This document shows positions 15,694 through 25,432 of a DNA stretch of 64,000 nucleotides, in pieces. Position 1 is the first letter of the stretch, and the number at the start of each line of letters is the position of its first letter. The notes below the pieces were generated by a model. That model did not search any database. It worked only from the letters and a program-made list of their open reading frames with translations, and had not been told where the DNA came from. The position numbers and the translations under genes are program-made. Origin of the DNA: JAUWGC01 sp963753055 (GTDB lineage Bacteria > Bacteroidota > Bacteroidia > Bacteroidales > B18-G4); NCBI GenBank assembly GCA_963753055.1, contig CAVWAP010000003.1:1-64000 (forward strand), given 5' to 3'.

Positions 15694-17448
15694 CTATCCA
15701 TTCATGGATACAAGAAATTCCTCGTTTGACTGGGTGAATTTCATCTTGTCTTTCAGGAACCCCATAGCTTCAAGTGGATTCATGTCTGCCAAGTGATTCC
15801 TGAGTATCCATATCCTTTGGAGGTTCTCTTTGTCAAGGAGAAGGTCATCCCTTCTTGTGCTTGAAGCAACAATATCAATTGATGGAAAGATCCTCTTATT
15901 GGACAGCTTGCGGTCAAGTTGTAATTCCATGTTACCAGTGCCTTTAAATTCTTCAAAGATCACCTCATCCATCTTGGAGCCTGTTTCAGTCAGGGCAGTA
16001 GCTATGATGGTCAGTGAACCGCCGAACTCAATATTCCTGGCAGCACCAAAGAATCTTTTGGGTTTCTGAAGGGCATTTGCCTCTACACCACCGGATAATA
16101 CTTTACCTGAAGCAGGAGATACAGTATTGTATGCCCTTGCTAAACGTGTAATTGAATCGAGAAGGATTACCACATCATGACCACATTCTGTCATCCTCTT
16201 GGCTTTTTCCAGAACAATATTGGCAATTTTAACATGCCTCTCAGCCGGTTCGTCAAAAGTAGATGAAATCACTTCGGCTTTAACGCTCCTGGCCATATCA
16301 GTAACCTCTTCAGGCCGCTCGTCGATGAGCAGTACAATCAGGTAAGCCTCGGGATGGTTGTGGGCGATAGAGTTAGCAACCGCCTTTAACAACATCGTTT
16401 TTCCGGTTTTCGGCTGGGCAACGATCAATCCCCTTTGGCCTTTTCCAATCGGAGTAAAGAGATCTATGATCCTTGTTGAAAGGTCCTCATCCTGGTTTGG
16501 ATTTCCTGTAAGTAAATATTTCTCTTCCGGGAAAAGAGGTGTAAGAAAATCAAAAGGAATTCTGTCGCGGACCTCAGCTGGTCCCCTGCCATTGATCATT
16601 TCAACTTTAATCAAAGGGAAATATTTTTCACCGTCTTTTGGCGGACGGATACTTCCTTTAACAGTATCTCCGGTTTTAAGTCCAAAAAGCTTGATCTGAG
16701 ATTGAGAGACATAAATGTCGTCAGGTGAATTCAGGTAATTATAATCAGATGACCTGAGAAAACCATAGCCATCAGGCATGATTTCCAATACACCTTCGCT
16801 GACAACAACGCCTTCAAACTCGAATGAAAATTCTTCTCTATGCCTATCCTGTTGCCTGTCCGGCTGCCTGTCCGGCTGCCTGTCCGGCTGTCTGTCCGGC
16901 TGTCTGTCCTGTTGCCTGTCCGGCTGTCTGTCCTGCTGCCTGTCCGGCTGTCTGTCCTGTTGCCTGTCCGGCTGTCTGTCCTGTTGCCTGTCATGAGGCC
17001 TTTTCCTTTGGTCTCTGTACCCTTTATCATAATCTGATTTTTTTACGGGTAACTCTTGTTTTGCCTGAGGTGTTTCGATAACAGCCGTTTCTGGTGCCTT
17101 AGGCTTATCTACAGGTTTGGGCTTTCTTCCTCTTTTAGGTTTGTCTGGATTATGGATGTTTTCTTTTTTTACAGCAGAATCCTTATTTGATGGGGAGGGA
17201 GTAGGGGGTTTTTGTGGTTTGTTTGCAGCCTGGTTACTTGGGGTGGGTTTTTTTCTTCCAGCTTGTCTTTCAGGTTTTTTCTTCTCTTTGTCGAGAACTT
17301 CCTGGGTCGGATTTAACGCTTGGTGATCGAGGATTTTATAGATAAGATCCTGTTTTAATAACTTATCAAATTTAGGGATCTTAAGATCTTTTGCAATCTC
17401 TCTTAGTTCGGAAACAAGCTTACCGTTAAGCTCTAAAATGTCGTACAT
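15694..17448 (-). CDS. rho: Transcription termination factor Rho with disordered insert
   Basis: Rho is the hexameric RNA helicase that ends untranslated transcripts. The N-terminal Rho_N helices (about 1-45, [20 protein letters not shown]) are followed by a low-complexity, lysine/proline/glutamine-rich insert of about 150 residues that ends in 12 DRQ(P/Q) tetrapeptides (about 153-200). Next come the cold-shock RNA-binding domain (about 205-290, [20 protein letters not shown]) and the ATPase core, with Walker A AQPKTGKT (K350) and the RLARAYNTV stretch that contacts RNA. A long disordered insert is known in Bacteroidota Rho; in Bacteroides thetaiotaomicron it drives phase separation. The tetrapeptide run is repeat-encoded. 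Confidence 0.96.
   Translation of the reverse strand: MYDILELNGKLVSELREIAKDLKIPKFDKLLKQDLIYKILDHQALNPTQEVLDKEKKKPERQAGRKKPTPSNQAANKPQKPPTPSPSNKDSAVKKENIHNPDKPKRGRKPKPVDKPKAPETAVIETPQAKQELPVKKSDYDKGYRDQRKRPHDRQQDRQPDRQQDRQPDRQQDRQPDRQQDRQPDRQPDRQPDRQPDRQQDRHREEFSFEFEGVVVSEGVLEIMPDGYGFLRSSDYNYLNSPDDIYVSQSQIKLFGLKTGDTVKGSIRPPKDGEKYFPLIKVEMINGRGPAEVRDRIPFDFLTPLFPEEKYLLTGNPNQDEDLSTRIIDLFTPIGKGQRGLIVAQPKTGKTMLLKAVANSIAHNHPEAYLIVLLIDERPEEVTDMARSVKAEVISSTFDEPAERHVKIANIVLEKAKRMTECGHDVVILLDSITRLARAYNTVSPASGKVLSGGVEANALQKPKRFFGAARNIEFGGSLTIIATALTETGSKMDEVIFEEFKGTGNMELQLDRKLSNKRIFPSIDIVASSTRRDDLLLDKENLQRIWILRNHLADMNPLEAMGFLKDKMKFTQSNEEFLVSMNG
16849..16992 (-). repeat. Twelve tandem 12-base units inside rho
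   Basis: Twelve units of GACAGGCAACAG or GACAGACAGCCG type encode twelve DRQQ or DRQP tetrapeptides. The unit is in frame, so copy-number change would keep Rho intact. The reverse-strand and alternative-frame ORFs across it are artefacts of the repeat. Confidence 0.93.
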
Positions 17449-17582
17449 TGAATTGTTTTTTAATTTTTTAATTTTTATGGGAGGTTAATCGCAGATATGC
17501 GTAACACCCGGAAAGGTAATTTTATTAGGCAATAATTTAAATGAAATTGATATAGAAAATTATATGGGAAACAAAATCAGGG

Positions 17583-17615
17583 CAAATATACGAATAATTT
17601 TAGATAATCAAAAAA
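17583..17615 (-). promoter_or_regulatory. Promoter of rho
   Basis: On the minus strand a TTTTTTG tract (17615-17609), 18 bases, then TATATTTG (17590-17583) matches the Bacteroidota consensus. It leaves a leader of about 125 bases before rho. Confidence 0.65.
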
Positions 17616-17635
17616 TATTTTGTAAATAAATCAAG

Positions 17636-17643
17636 TATCTTTG
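17636..17643 (+). promoter_or_regulatory. -7 box for the DUF4293 gene
   Basis: TATCTTTG lies 26 bases before the start codon, divergent from the rho promoter. No good TTTG box at the normal spacing is seen. Confidence 0.5.
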
Positions 17644-17669
17644 CAGGGTTCACAATTAATGCAAGTGCT

Positions 17670-18134
17670 ATGATACAGAGAATTCAAACTATTTTTTTAT
17701 TCATCGCCTTTATTTTAGGTGTTTTGGCGTTTTTCTTTCCTATCGCTAATTTTAGCTTTGCTGAGAACTGGATTATCCTTAGTTTGCTGGGGGTTGAGAA
17801 TTATTCTATTCATGAGATCACTATCAATACCTTACCCCTAATGATCATCATGGGCCTAATCGCTCTGATTGCGTTTATGACGATATTTATTTATAAAAAC
17901 CGTATTGCGCAAATTAGGATCCTGCGTTTCGGTATTTTGCTGAATATTGTCTACCTGGCATTATTATTCTTTTTCTATGTTCCTGATATTGAAAAAGTAA
18001 CCGGTGCAACGGCTGAATACATTACACAGGCAGGCATATATTTTCCTATTGCTATTCTTTTGTTGTTTCTTCTGGCCAGTCGCTTCATCATGAAAGATGA
18101 AAAGCTGATCCGTTCTGCCGACAGGATCAGGTAA
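17670..18134 (+). CDS. DUF4293 family membrane protein
   Basis: A 154-residue protein with four predicted membrane helices (about 5-27, 50-71, 81-103 and 117-137), starting MIQRIQTIFLFIAFI, the family signature opening. DUF4293 proteins are found in Bacteroidota, often beside rho as here, which supports the assignment but not a function. No catalytic residues stand out. The gene's stop codon abuts the convergent phosphoesterase gene. Confidence 0.82.
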   Translation: MIQRIQTIFLFIAFILGVLAFFFPIANFSFAENWIILSLLGVENYSIHEITINTLPLMIIMGLIALIAFMTIFIYKNRIAQIRILRFGILLNIVYLALLFFFYVPDIEKVTGATAEYITQAGIYFPIAILLLFLLASRFIMKDEKLIRSADRIR

Positions 18135-18641
18135 TCAATAACCATTTCGGTTTTTTTTCGCTTCAAAGATTTCAAAGTCCTTGATTTCCTTTCCATCTAT
18201 TGCAAACCTCACCATGGTGATGAGAGGATGGGACCCAAAGTTCCCTGCTGCTCCCGGGTTAACATGAAGTAAATCAAATTTGTCATCCCTGATCACTTTG
18301 AGAATATGTGAATGTCCGGTGATGAAAAGCTTTGGATTATGCTCAATTATCAGGTTTTTTGCATGAGTCTCATATCTTCCCGGGTACCCACCAATATGGA
18401 TCATCATCACTTTCACCTTTTCACTATTAAAAATTTCAACCTCCGGATATTTAGCCCTTATATCTGAACCATCAATATTACCATAGACAGCCCTGGTAGG
18501 GCGAAACTCTTCCAATTCCCGGATCGTTTTCATATTGCCAATATCACCAGCATGCCATATCTCCTGGCATTTTTCAAAAAAACCATACGTACTGGGATGG
18601 ATAAGCCCATGAGTATCAGAAAGCAATCCTATACGTGTCAT
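18135..18641 (-). CDS. YfcE-type metallophosphoesterase
   Basis: A small calcineurin-like phosphodiesterase of 168 residues. Metal-binding motifs appear in the expected order: LSDTHG (7-12), HAGDIG (30-35), YGNIDG (53-58, normally GN(C/H)D), MIHIGG (80-85, where the family usually has HGH) and TGHSH (108-112), followed by LHVNPGAAG. The retained GHSH and GDI motifs suggest a working dimetal site. The natural substrate of this family is uncertain. It ends exactly where the DUF4293 gene ends on the other strand. Confidence 0.9.
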   Translation of the reverse strand: MTRIGLLSDTHGLIHPSTYGFFEKCQEIWHAGDIGNMKTIRELEEFRPTRAVYGNIDGSDIRAKYPEVEIFNSEKVKVMMIHIGGYPGRYETHAKNLIIEHNPKLFITGHSHILKVIRDDKFDLLHVNPGAAGNFGSHPLITMVRFAIDGKEIKDFEIFEAKKNRNGY

Positions 18642-18659
18642 ATTTTAGTTTGTGATAAG

Positions 18660-19463
18660 TTAAATCCCTTGGTTTTGACTTGATGGAACATATCTCAAAT
18701 CTTGACTATCAGGCAACTGGAAGGTTATTTTCATTTCTGTCATGGTTCTTACTGCATGCGCATTTTTGATTCCGGGCATCCATCTTATTAGCTCAATGAT
18801 CCGGATGGCTTCCTGTGTACAACCTCCACCCAGAGCTTCTTCAGGGATAATATGAGAAATCATTCCATTAGGTTCGACAATAAAACTGAGGACAACAGTG
18901 CCTGCTATATTCTTGTTAAATGCATCTTCAGGGTATTTCAGGTTCTGCATAATGAAGAGATTGACTGTTTGCTTTGGGTCATCAAAGATTGGCTTGGGGG
19001 CTTTATTAACCTGATCTTTCTGATAAACAGTATTTGATGTATCTACAGGTGTGAAGGGGTATGCCATTGTCTCAAAACCGCGCTTTTTGCAATTTTTATT
19101 GTATTTTTTAATACTGAATTTGATGGGGTAATTGACAAAAGTTGTAATAGGCCTGTCCAGTTTGTAGGCCGGGCTCCATAATGATTTACTGATCAAGCGC
19201 ATGGCTTCATGATCAAGGCCTGGTGATACCGATTCTTTTACTAATAAGTTTGACATGTTACCCGCACTGTCTATCATAAAAGTGAGCAATACCGTTCCTT
19301 CTGTTTTCTGCTTGAGATCTTCCTCAGGATAAACCACTTCCTGGCATAGAAACCTCTTTAATTGCTGGTCACCAGCATAAGGGGCTGCACGTTTATTGTC
19401 TTGTCCATAAGCTCCAAAAAACAGGAAGCTCAATACCAGGAGTAAGATGCTTGGATATTTCAT
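18660..19463 (-). CDS. Periplasmic protein with two TonB C-terminal domains
   Basis: The start is taken at the ATG at 19463 because it directly precedes a signal peptide (MKYPSILLLVLSFLFFGAYG); a start 72 bases upstream adds residues with no signal character. The mature protein has two TonB_C-like domains, each with the YPEDxxxxxxxGTVxLSFxxxxxG pattern (about 50-115 and 180-245). TonB C-terminal domains bind outer-membrane receptors or act in energy transfer, but this protein has no membrane anchor or proline-rich spacer, so a true TonB role is unlikely. It is near, but probably not functionally tied to, the phosphoesterase. Confidence 0.82.
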   Translation of the reverse strand: MKYPSILLLVLSFLFFGAYGQDNKRAAPYAGDQQLKRFLCQEVVYPEEDLKQKTEGTVLLTFMIDSAGNMSNLLVKESVSPGLDHEAMRLISKSLWSPAYKLDRPITTFVNYPIKFSIKKYNKNCKKRGFETMAYPFTPVDTSNTVYQKDQVNKAPKPIFDDPKQTVNLFIMQNLKYPEDAFNKNIAGTVVLSFIVEPNGMISHIIPEEALGGGCTQEAIRIIELIRWMPGIKNAHAVRTMTEMKITFQLPDSQDLRYVPSSQNQGI

Positions 19464-19592
19464 TATTTTTGTATTCAGTAGAGGTGATCGGGTTAACTTA
19501 ATGGTAAAGTTAATGAAAAGCATCAATTTTATCAAGTATCAGCCAACGATCTGTAGAGATGGATATACTTTCTGCCAAATTAATACATTCAC

Positions 19593-20933
19593 ATGGAAAT
19601 GATCATATACCTAATCATTGGCCTGGCTGCCGGAGCCTTAATTACTTTTCTTCTGATGCGAATGCTTAATCTTAAGTCTGATCATCAGCATCTTGAGAAA
19701 AGCGCTTACCTCGATAAGCAAACTGCTATTCTTGAAGAAAGGATCAATTCGCTCGGGGCTGAGAAAGAAGACCTTCAGAATAAATTAGATGAGGTTGAAC
19801 GAAATTCACTGACCCTGAATACTAACCTGACCACAGCAAAGGTTGAACAAAAAAACCTTCAGGAAAAATTTGAAGATCACAAGAAGGAAGTCGAGGAATT
19901 GCGTCAAAAGTTTAGTCTGGAGTTCGAAAACATTGCAGCAAAGATTCTCAAGCAGAACACTGAGGATTTTACAGCTAAGAACCAGAAGAATATTGGGGAG
20001 ATACTTAATCCCTTAAAAGAGAAGATCGATCTCTTTGAAAAGAAGGTTTCAGATACTTATGAAAAGGGCCTTAAGGACCAGACTGACCTGAAGGCTGAAT
20101 TGAAGAAGCTGCATGAACTGAATACCAGGATCAGTGAAGAAGCAAGTAACCTGACAAAGGCTTTGAAGACTGATACGAAAAAGCAAGGTAACTGGGGAGA
20201 ATTAATTCTGGCGAAAGTGTTGGAGCGATCCGGTCTTGTGAAAGAACAGGAGTACTTCACTCAATACTCCGATAAAAATGAAGATGGAGACTTGATCAGG
20301 CCTGATGTGGTTGTCAACCTGCCTGACAAGAAGCATATTATCATCGATGCTAAAGTGTCACTGGTTGCTTATGAGCAATATGTCAATGCCGATGATGATG
20401 GTAGCCAGCAAAAATTCCTGAAGGCCCATGTTGATTCCATTAAGGAACACGTAAAATCCTTAAGCGATAAAAACTACCAGCAGGCACGCAAGCTCGATGC
20501 ACCAGACTTTGTACTCTTATTTATGCCAATGGAGTCGGCATTTAGCATCGCTATTCAAAGTGAACCGGATTTATTTAATTATGCCTGGGATAAAAAAATC
20601 GTTATAGTAAGTCCCACAACACTTTTAGCAACGCTGAAAACAGTTGAATCTATCTGGAAACATGAAAAGCAAACCCAGAACGCGCTGGAAATTGCAAGAC
20701 AGGGAGGTAACCTATACGATAAATTTGTTTTATTCCTGGAGGACCTGGAAAAGATTGGGAAGCAATTGGATGCCACACAGAAAACTTATGATGATGCCCA
20801 TAAAAAGCTTTCCTCCGGCTCAGGAAACCTGATACGACGTATTTCCACACTGAAAGAACTCGGTGCTAAGGCAAGCAAGTCGATACCATCTCACCTGCTG
20901 CCTGATGCTGATAATAGTAAAACTGAAGAATGA
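19593..20933 (+). CDS. rmuC: RmuC family protein
   Basis: RmuC limits inversions at short repeats and is related to nucleases. The 446-residue protein has an N-terminal membrane helix (about 2-22), a long coiled coil (about 30-190, rich in E, K and L) and the RmuC domain (about 195-400) with KKQGNWGELILAKVLERSGL, the phrase DVVVNLPDKKHIIIDAKVSL, and FVLLFMPMESAF. The IIDAK motif resembles restriction-nuclease active sites. It overlaps the next gene by four bases (ATGA), indicating translational coupling to the GWxTD lipoprotein, a pairing with no obvious mechanistic reason. Confidence 0.93.
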   Translation: MEMIIYLIIGLAAGALITFLLMRMLNLKSDHQHLEKSAYLDKQTAILEERINSLGAEKEDLQNKLDEVERNSLTLNTNLTTAKVEQKNLQEKFEDHKKEVEELRQKFSLEFENIAAKILKQNTEDFTAKNQKNIGEILNPLKEKIDLFEKKVSDTYEKGLKDQTDLKAELKKLHELNTRISEEASNLTKALKTDTKKQGNWGELILAKVLERSGLVKEQEYFTQYSDKNEDGDLIRPDVVVNLPDKKHIIIDAKVSLVAYEQYVNADDDGSQQKFLKAHVDSIKEHVKSLSDKNYQQARKLDAPDFVLLFMPMESAFSIAIQSEPDLFNYAWDKKIVIVSPTTLLATLKTVESIWKHEKQTQNALEIARQGGNLYDKFVLFLEDLEKIGKQLDATQKTYDDAHKKLSSGSGNLIRRISTLKELGAKASKSIPSHLLPDADNSKTEE

Positions 20934-22171
20934 GATCAAGAATATTGTATTTTTTCCTGATTGCCATGCTTGTCGCCTGTTCAAGCAGCAAGAAGATCAG
21001 CCTGATCAACCTGGCAAGCCATTATAATAATTGGGATTTCACATCCATTGAATCAACAGTATTTATCAATCAGGATAATAAAGCAGAAGTCTATTTAGGG
21101 TTTAACCTGAATGACCTGATCTATGATAAAGAGAATGAAAACTCTGATTATGCTGCCAACTACTCCATTCATTATGATCTGTTCCATAGTTTTGAAGCAA
21201 AGAAGGTGCTCGACAGCGCAACATATTACTACAGTGATTCATCATTCTATGGATTTGACAGGATACAGATTCAAAAAATTATTATTGATTATCCGCTTGA
21301 ACAGGAATATGTAATCCAGGTGATTCTTGAAGATATCAATGGAGCGCAGTTGATGGAGCATTATATTCAAATAGAATCTGATGATTCTTATGGTAACAAT
21401 GACTTCATCCTGCTAAGCCATGATTCACTGCCTCTGCTGAATTGCATCATTGATGCTACGCAATTATTCCATATCCGGGTGAATGATCCGGAGATCAAAA
21501 GCTTGCATGTGAGATATTATTACAGGGATTTCCCTATTGCTATTCCTCCTTTCTGGAATGATCCTCCTCCTAACTATAATTACAATGCTGACAGCATATT
21601 TGATGTAGCGCTTAGCGATGGTTGGTCGGGAGAGTTATCATTTCCTGAGCCGGGCATTTATCAATTCCAGGTTGATACAAATGCCAGGAAAGGGAAAACT
21701 GTTTTTAGATTCTATGATGGATTCCCTGAAATATCCTCTGCTAAGACGATGCTGGAACCATTGCGATATATCAGCACTGAAGAAGAATACAATACATTGA
21801 AGGAGAAGGTTGATCTGAAGTTGGCTGTTGAAAGGTTCTGGCTTGATAATGCGGGCAATCCCATGCGTGCAAGGAATATGATCAAGAAATACTATTCCCG
21901 TGTCGCTGAAGCAAATAAGTTGTTTACATCTTATCTCGAAGGCTGGAAAACAGACAGGGGATTATTATATATCATTTTTGGTCCGCCAAAGATAGTCTAC
22001 CGTGCCAATTTTTATGAAGAGTGGATCTATGGTGAATTAGGGCATAGCAATTCCATAAAATTTCAATTCTTCCAGGTCGATAACCCATTTACCGACAATG
22101 ACTTCACACTGTACCGCATGCCTTCCTACAAAGAAAGATGGTATAATGTCGTTTCCAGCTGGCGACGCTGA
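20930..22171 (+). CDS. GWxTD domain lipoprotein
   Basis: The 413-residue protein has a lipobox (LVACSS, cysteine near residue 17), beta-rich middle domains and the C-terminal GWxTD domain containing EGWKTDRGLLYIIFGPP (near 340-356) and EEWIYG. GWxTD proteins are common secreted proteins of Bacteroidota with unknown role. The start overlaps the rmuC stop. It is followed by an AGAGAAA-type word repeat (22170-22200). Confidence 0.88.
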   Translation: MRSRILYFFLIAMLVACSSSKKISLINLASHYNNWDFTSIESTVFINQDNKAEVYLGFNLNDLIYDKENENSDYAANYSIHYDLFHSFEAKKVLDSATYYYSDSSFYGFDRIQIQKIIIDYPLEQEYVIQVILEDINGAQLMEHYIQIESDDSYGNNDFILLSHDSLPLLNCIIDATQLFHIRVNDPEIKSLHVRYYYRDFPIAIPPFWNDPPPNYNYNADSIFDVALSDGWSGELSFPEPGIYQFQVDTNARKGKTVFRFYDGFPEISSAKTMLEPLRYISTEEEYNTLKEKVDLKLAVERFWLDNAGNPMRARNMIKKYYSRVAEANKLFTSYLEGWKTDRGLLYIIFGPPKIVYRANFYEEWIYGELGHSNSIKFQFFQVDNPFTDNDFTLYRMPSYKERWYNVVSSWRR

Positions 22172-22205
22172 TGAGAAGAGAAAAGAGAAAAGAGAAATCA
22201 GAGAT

Positions 22206-23840
22206 TTATCTCATTAACACAAGACGCTTACTTACCTTGTAGTTATTAGTTTTAAGTGTATAAATATAGATTCCTGGTTCGAGGGTGGTTCCGTTACCTG
22301 AGGTTCCGTCCCATTCGATAGTGTGGCTGCCTTCTGATTGTTGTTCATCAACAAGCGAACTTACCATTTTGCCATCAAGGCTGTAAATGCTGAGTTCTAC
22401 ATGGGCATCCTGTTTAAGTTGATAAGCAATCCGCGTTTGTCCGAATACCGGGTTAGGCGCGTTTTGTGACAGGGTTGCCATATGCTGGGAGCCATTGATT
22501 GTATTGATACCGACTCCTGAGTTGAAGTTTGCGAGTCCCTTGATACAAAAGTTACCTGTATTTAAATATCCTGAAGGATCATCATAATCATAAAAGTCAA
22601 GCCATTCACCTTCAACTTTGTAAAAGCTTTCGCCAGGGCTTGCAGAGGACTCTACCAATGTACGGCTGCTTGCACCAAGCAATACGGGTACAACTGAAGA
22701 TCTGTCATAAGGTTGTCCACCATCTGATAATTGAAGGTAAATATAAAAGTCATCTCCCATGGTCAGTTCAACTTCAGGAGCCAGGTCAACGGTATGGAAT
22801 CCAATATAATCAACCGTATCGGTAATGGTGCTCAGTAAATCAGATAGTACACCAGACGTATAAGTATCATAAACAGTAACAGTATAAATTACATCTTCTG
22901 CTGCCGTAAAGAAATTCACAGCTTTGAGGGTTTCATTGGCCTCAGCTACGAAAGCGTTGAAAGCTTCGTCTGTATCTTCCTTTGTATCCCGCCATCCATG
23001 GTAATCATGGTAATAGCATTTATCATATTGAAGTGGTTCAACATCCTGGAAGGAGATAGCTCCCATCTCAGGATTCTGGCAACTATGTTTATCGTAATAA
23101 GAGATCCAGAAATACCCATCAAGACCCCATGAGGCTCCCCAGCTGTTTTTTACCAGCCAGGCACCATCTTCATCAGCCTGTGTTGCCTTGTTGTCGTCCC
23201 ATCCAATGATTGATACAGCATGATTAGGATCCTCACCATTTGATGGAGGCTGGTAATGGACATAGTCATTATTGATAAATGAACCACTGTAGCACATACA
23301 TGTACCCAGAACTCCGTAAGTCATAACCATCTGCTTAATAACATCAATTTTGCTCAGGTCAGGCTCTGCAACCAACCAGGCTACCTCTCTTGCATAAAAG
23401 TAATGATAGCTTGTGTCGGACCTGTTGGGCGGAGAAGTATATGATTGACCATCAATATCCCTGACAGCACCTTCAAGCCTGGATAAATAAGCAGTTGTAA
23501 CCAGGTAGTCTCCACCATAATGAACCTCCAATCCTGCGCCAGTGGGAGGAATCAGGTCATCATTGTTATGCTGGTTAAAACCATTCCACCAGTCCAGGTG
23601 ATATTCTGCGAGGTTTGGTTCTCCTGTTTCTCCGGCCGCTGTCCAGGCCCCTGTCATAAGCAGGTTGCCTTCCATGGCAGCCATGGCTCCATGTGTCCAG
23701 CATGTGCCTCCGGTCTGGCTTTTAACAGATGTGACATAATTGGTGCCATTGTAATCCCTGAGATCAAAAGTTGAAGGGATCTGGGCGAATGAGCCGGTTA
23801 CTATGCAAAGTGAGATTGCAGCGAGTAAAATCTTTTTCAT
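22206..23840 (-). CDS. T9SS-secreted papain-family (C1) peptidase
   Basis: The start at 23840 is chosen because it begins a good signal peptide ([20 protein letters not shown]); the upstream in-frame ATG adds 18 polar residues. The mature enzyme starts directly with the protease domain, with no long propeptide: FDLRDY, then [13 protein letters not shown] with catalytic C47, a histidine in [11 protein letters not shown] and asparagine in [11 protein letters not shown] beta-rich lectin-like domain follows (about 270-450), an arrangement known in secreted C1 peptidases. The last ~80 residues are a T9SS type A sorting domain ([15 protein letters not shown], then GIYIYTLKT and KRLVLMR). Exported to the surface or medium. 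Confidence 0.93.
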   Translation of the reverse strand: MKKILLAAISLCIVTGSFAQIPSTFDLRDYNGTNYVTSVKSQTGGTCWTHGAMAAMEGNLLMTGAWTAAGETGEPNLAEYHLDWWNGFNQHNNDDLIPPTGAGLEVHYGGDYLVTTAYLSRLEGAVRDIDGQSYTSPPNRSDTSYHYFYAREVAWLVAEPDLSKIDVIKQMVMTYGVLGTCMCYSGSFINNDYVHYQPPSNGEDPNHAVSIIGWDDNKATQADEDGAWLVKNSWGASWGLDGYFWISYYDKHSCQNPEMGAISFQDVEPLQYDKCYYHDYHGWRDTKEDTDEAFNAFVAEANETLKAVNFFTAAEDVIYTVTVYDTYTSGVLSDLLSTITDTVDYIGFHTVDLAPEVELTMGDDFYIYLQLSDGGQPYDRSSVVPVLLGASSRTLVESSASPGESFYKVEGEWLDFYDYDDPSGYLNTGNFCIKGLANFNSGVGINTINGSQHMATLSQNAPNPVFGQTRIAYQLKQDAHVELSIYSLDGKMVSSLVDEQQSEGSHTIEWDGTSGNGTTLEPGIYIYTLKTNNYKVSKRLVLMR

Positions 23841-23913
23841 TGTAATTTGGTTTTTAGAATGAATCGCTAAATTAGAAATAATAAGTGATATCATTTGTAG
23901 AAAGATTAAAAAA

Positions 23914-24001
23914 AATCAGACTTTGAAAATGTAGTTAGACGTAGTGGTTTTGTTCTTTAGGTAAATCATCAAAAAGCTATTCGCTTTTTCAAAGTCTGAT
24001 T
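23914..24001. other. Structured intergenic region with two competing hairpins
   Basis: In the ~400-base gap before rplS, AATCAGACTTTGAAAA (23914-23929) is exactly repeated as its reverse complement at 23986-24001. Inside, AAAAAGC-TATTC-GCTTTTT (23971-23989) forms a second hairpin that shares the TTTTT tract with the long stem, so the two exclude each other. The rest of the gap shows no gene. Confidence 0.6.
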
Positions 24002-24192
24002 GCGAATATGTTTCCAGTAGACACGAATAATTCTTAAATGGTTGCACAAAACTATTCATTATTTTAAATATAAACAGGTAGTTATACTTTTTTTATCAAA
24101 TTAGTTTGTTTGCCACATGGCTTTCAGGATGCAAGGCTTAAGACCCAATACATTTTTTTTTGAAAAAGATTTATTTATTAAAATTAAAGACG

Positions 24193-24200
24193 TATATTTG
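24193..24200 (+). promoter_or_regulatory. -7 box of the rplS promoter
   Basis: TATATTTG is placed 38 bases before the rplS ATG. The region upstream is A/T rich but lacks TTTG at 19 bases. Confidence 0.6.
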
Positions 24201-24238
24201 CAGCCGTTTTCATAATATCCTATAAAAGCTTTGGAGAG

Positions 24239-24592
24239 ATGAGCAAGAATGAATTACTTCAGTTTGTAGAAGACCAGGTAGCGATGAAAGAATTACCAAA
24301 TTTTAAGGCTGGTGATACGATTACCATTCAATATAAAATCAAAGAAGGTAGCAAAGAGAGGCTGCAGAATTTCCAGGGTGTTGTATTACAACGTGCTGGT
24401 AGTGGCCCAACCGAGACTTTCACTGTAAGAAAAATTTCAAGTGGTACTGGAGTTGAAAGAATATTTCCAATAGCCTCACCATTTATTGAAAAGATTACCA
24501 TCAACAAGCGAGGCGTTGTCCGCAGGGCCAGGATTTTCTATCTGAGAGGCTTAACTGGTAAGAAAGCAAGAATTAAAGAAAAGAGAATTTAG
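24239..24592 (+). CDS. rplS: 50S ribosomal protein L19
   Basis: The 117-residue protein carries the family phrases [20 protein letters not shown] (near 20-39), [37 protein letters not shown] and the basic end [18 protein letters not shown]. Length is normal. L19 sits at the 30S-50S interface. In many bacteria it is cotranscribed with trmD; here trmD is about 0.8 kb away on the opposite strand. A strong terminator follows directly. Confidence 0.97.
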   Translation: MSKNELLQFVEDQVAMKELPNFKAGDTITIQYKIKEGSKERLQNFQGVVLQRAGSGPTETFTVRKISSGTGVERIFPIASPFIEKITINKRGVVRRARIFYLRGLTGKKARIKEKRI

Positions 24593-24607
24593 TATTCTCT
24601 ATATCAC

Positions 24608-24633
24608 AAGCTCCCAACCGGGAGCTTTTTTTT
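24608..24633 (+). terminator. Intrinsic terminator of rplS
   Basis: AAGCTCCC-AACC-GGGAGCTT followed by a T run. It overlaps the 3' end of the convergent rlmB gene. Confidence 0.92.
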
Positions 24634-25369
24634 ATCCATGCCTTTGCCTTACTGCTTCGTACAGTATTATACCAGCAGCGACAGACACATTCAAGGATTC
24701 TATTTCACCAAGAATAGGTATTTTAACAAGCAGGTCGACGGCCAGGATCAAATTTGGGGAAATGCCATCTTCTTCGGAACCCAGAACCAATGCGCAAGGC
24801 ACATTCATATCAATGGCGTGATAATAAGAGCTTCCTTTCTCAGTGGCAGCAATGATCTGCAAACCGCTATTCTTTAAGAATTTAATTGAATCGATGAAAT
24901 TAGGTGATTTACAAACTGGAATTCTATGCAGTGCGCCTGCAGAAGTTTTTACAGCATCTTCATTTATCTGTGCAGCTCCTTTGTCAGGGATAATAATTGC
25001 ATGAACCCCTGCACATTCAGCGGTACGGGCGATAGCACCGAAGTTCCTTACATCAGAAATACGGTCAAGCATCAGTATCATTGGGACCTCTCCCTGCTCA
25101 AAAAGCCCTGGTAAAATGATTTCAATATCCTGATAAGGAATTAAGGAAAGGAAAGCTACCACTCCCTGGTGGTTTTTCCTGGTCAGCCGGTTCAGCTTTT
25201 CTATGGGGACATATTGTATCTGAACATCTGTTTTTAGCAGGAGATTTCTCATGTCCCTGAACAGATCTCCTTGCAATCCTTTCTGGATAAACACTTTATC
25301 CAATGTTTTTCCTGCCTGGACTGCTTCAATTACCGGTCTGATCCCGTATATTAAGTTGTCTTTTTTCAA
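24632..25369 (-). CDS. rlmB: RlmB-type 23S rRNA 2'-O-methyltransferase (SpoU family)
   Basis: The 245-residue protein has the N-terminal substrate-binding domain (NLIYGIRPVIEAVQAGK, about 4-20, through HQGVVAF near 70) and the C-terminal SPOUT knot: LDRISDVRNFGAIARTAEC (near 100-118), LVLGSEEDGIS (near 195) and the closing IPILGEIESLNVSVAAGIIL. These are the RlmB/TrmH SAM-binding motifs. RlmB methylates G2251 in E. coli 23S rRNA; the precise target here is inferred. It is probably cotranscribed with the upstream trmD, a logical RNA-modification pair, across a word-repeat spacer of 63 bases. Confidence 0.93.
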   Translation of the reverse strand: MKKDNLIYGIRPVIEAVQAGKTLDKVFIQKGLQGDLFRDMRNLLLKTDVQIQYVPIEKLNRLTRKNHQGVVAFLSLIPYQDIEIILPGLFEQGEVPMILMLDRISDVRNFGAIARTAECAGVHAIIIPDKGAAQINEDAVKTSAGALHRIPVCKSPNFIDSIKFLKNSGLQIIAATEKGSSYYHAIDMNVPCALVLGSEEDGISPNLILAVDLLVKIPILGEIESLNVSVAAGIILYEAVRQRHG

Positions 25370-25376
25370 ATAATTA

Positions 25377-25411
25377 AGAGTTATAGGTTATAAGTTATAG
25401 GTTATAAGTTG
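25377..25411. repeat. GTTATAAG/GTTATAGG word repeat
   Basis: Four to five copies of GTTATAGG and GTTATAAG in a row fill the trmD-rlmB spacer. The same words recur at 51078-51115, 58573-58628 and 59869-59920. Confidence 0.8.
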
Positions 25412-25432
25412 ATATCAGATATCCGTTAATCA

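Noticed and set aside
16731..17081. Repetitive ORFs overlapping rho (cysteine/leucine-rich or RTDS-rich)
   Set aside because: They are shadow frames of the in-frame DRQ repeat of rho.
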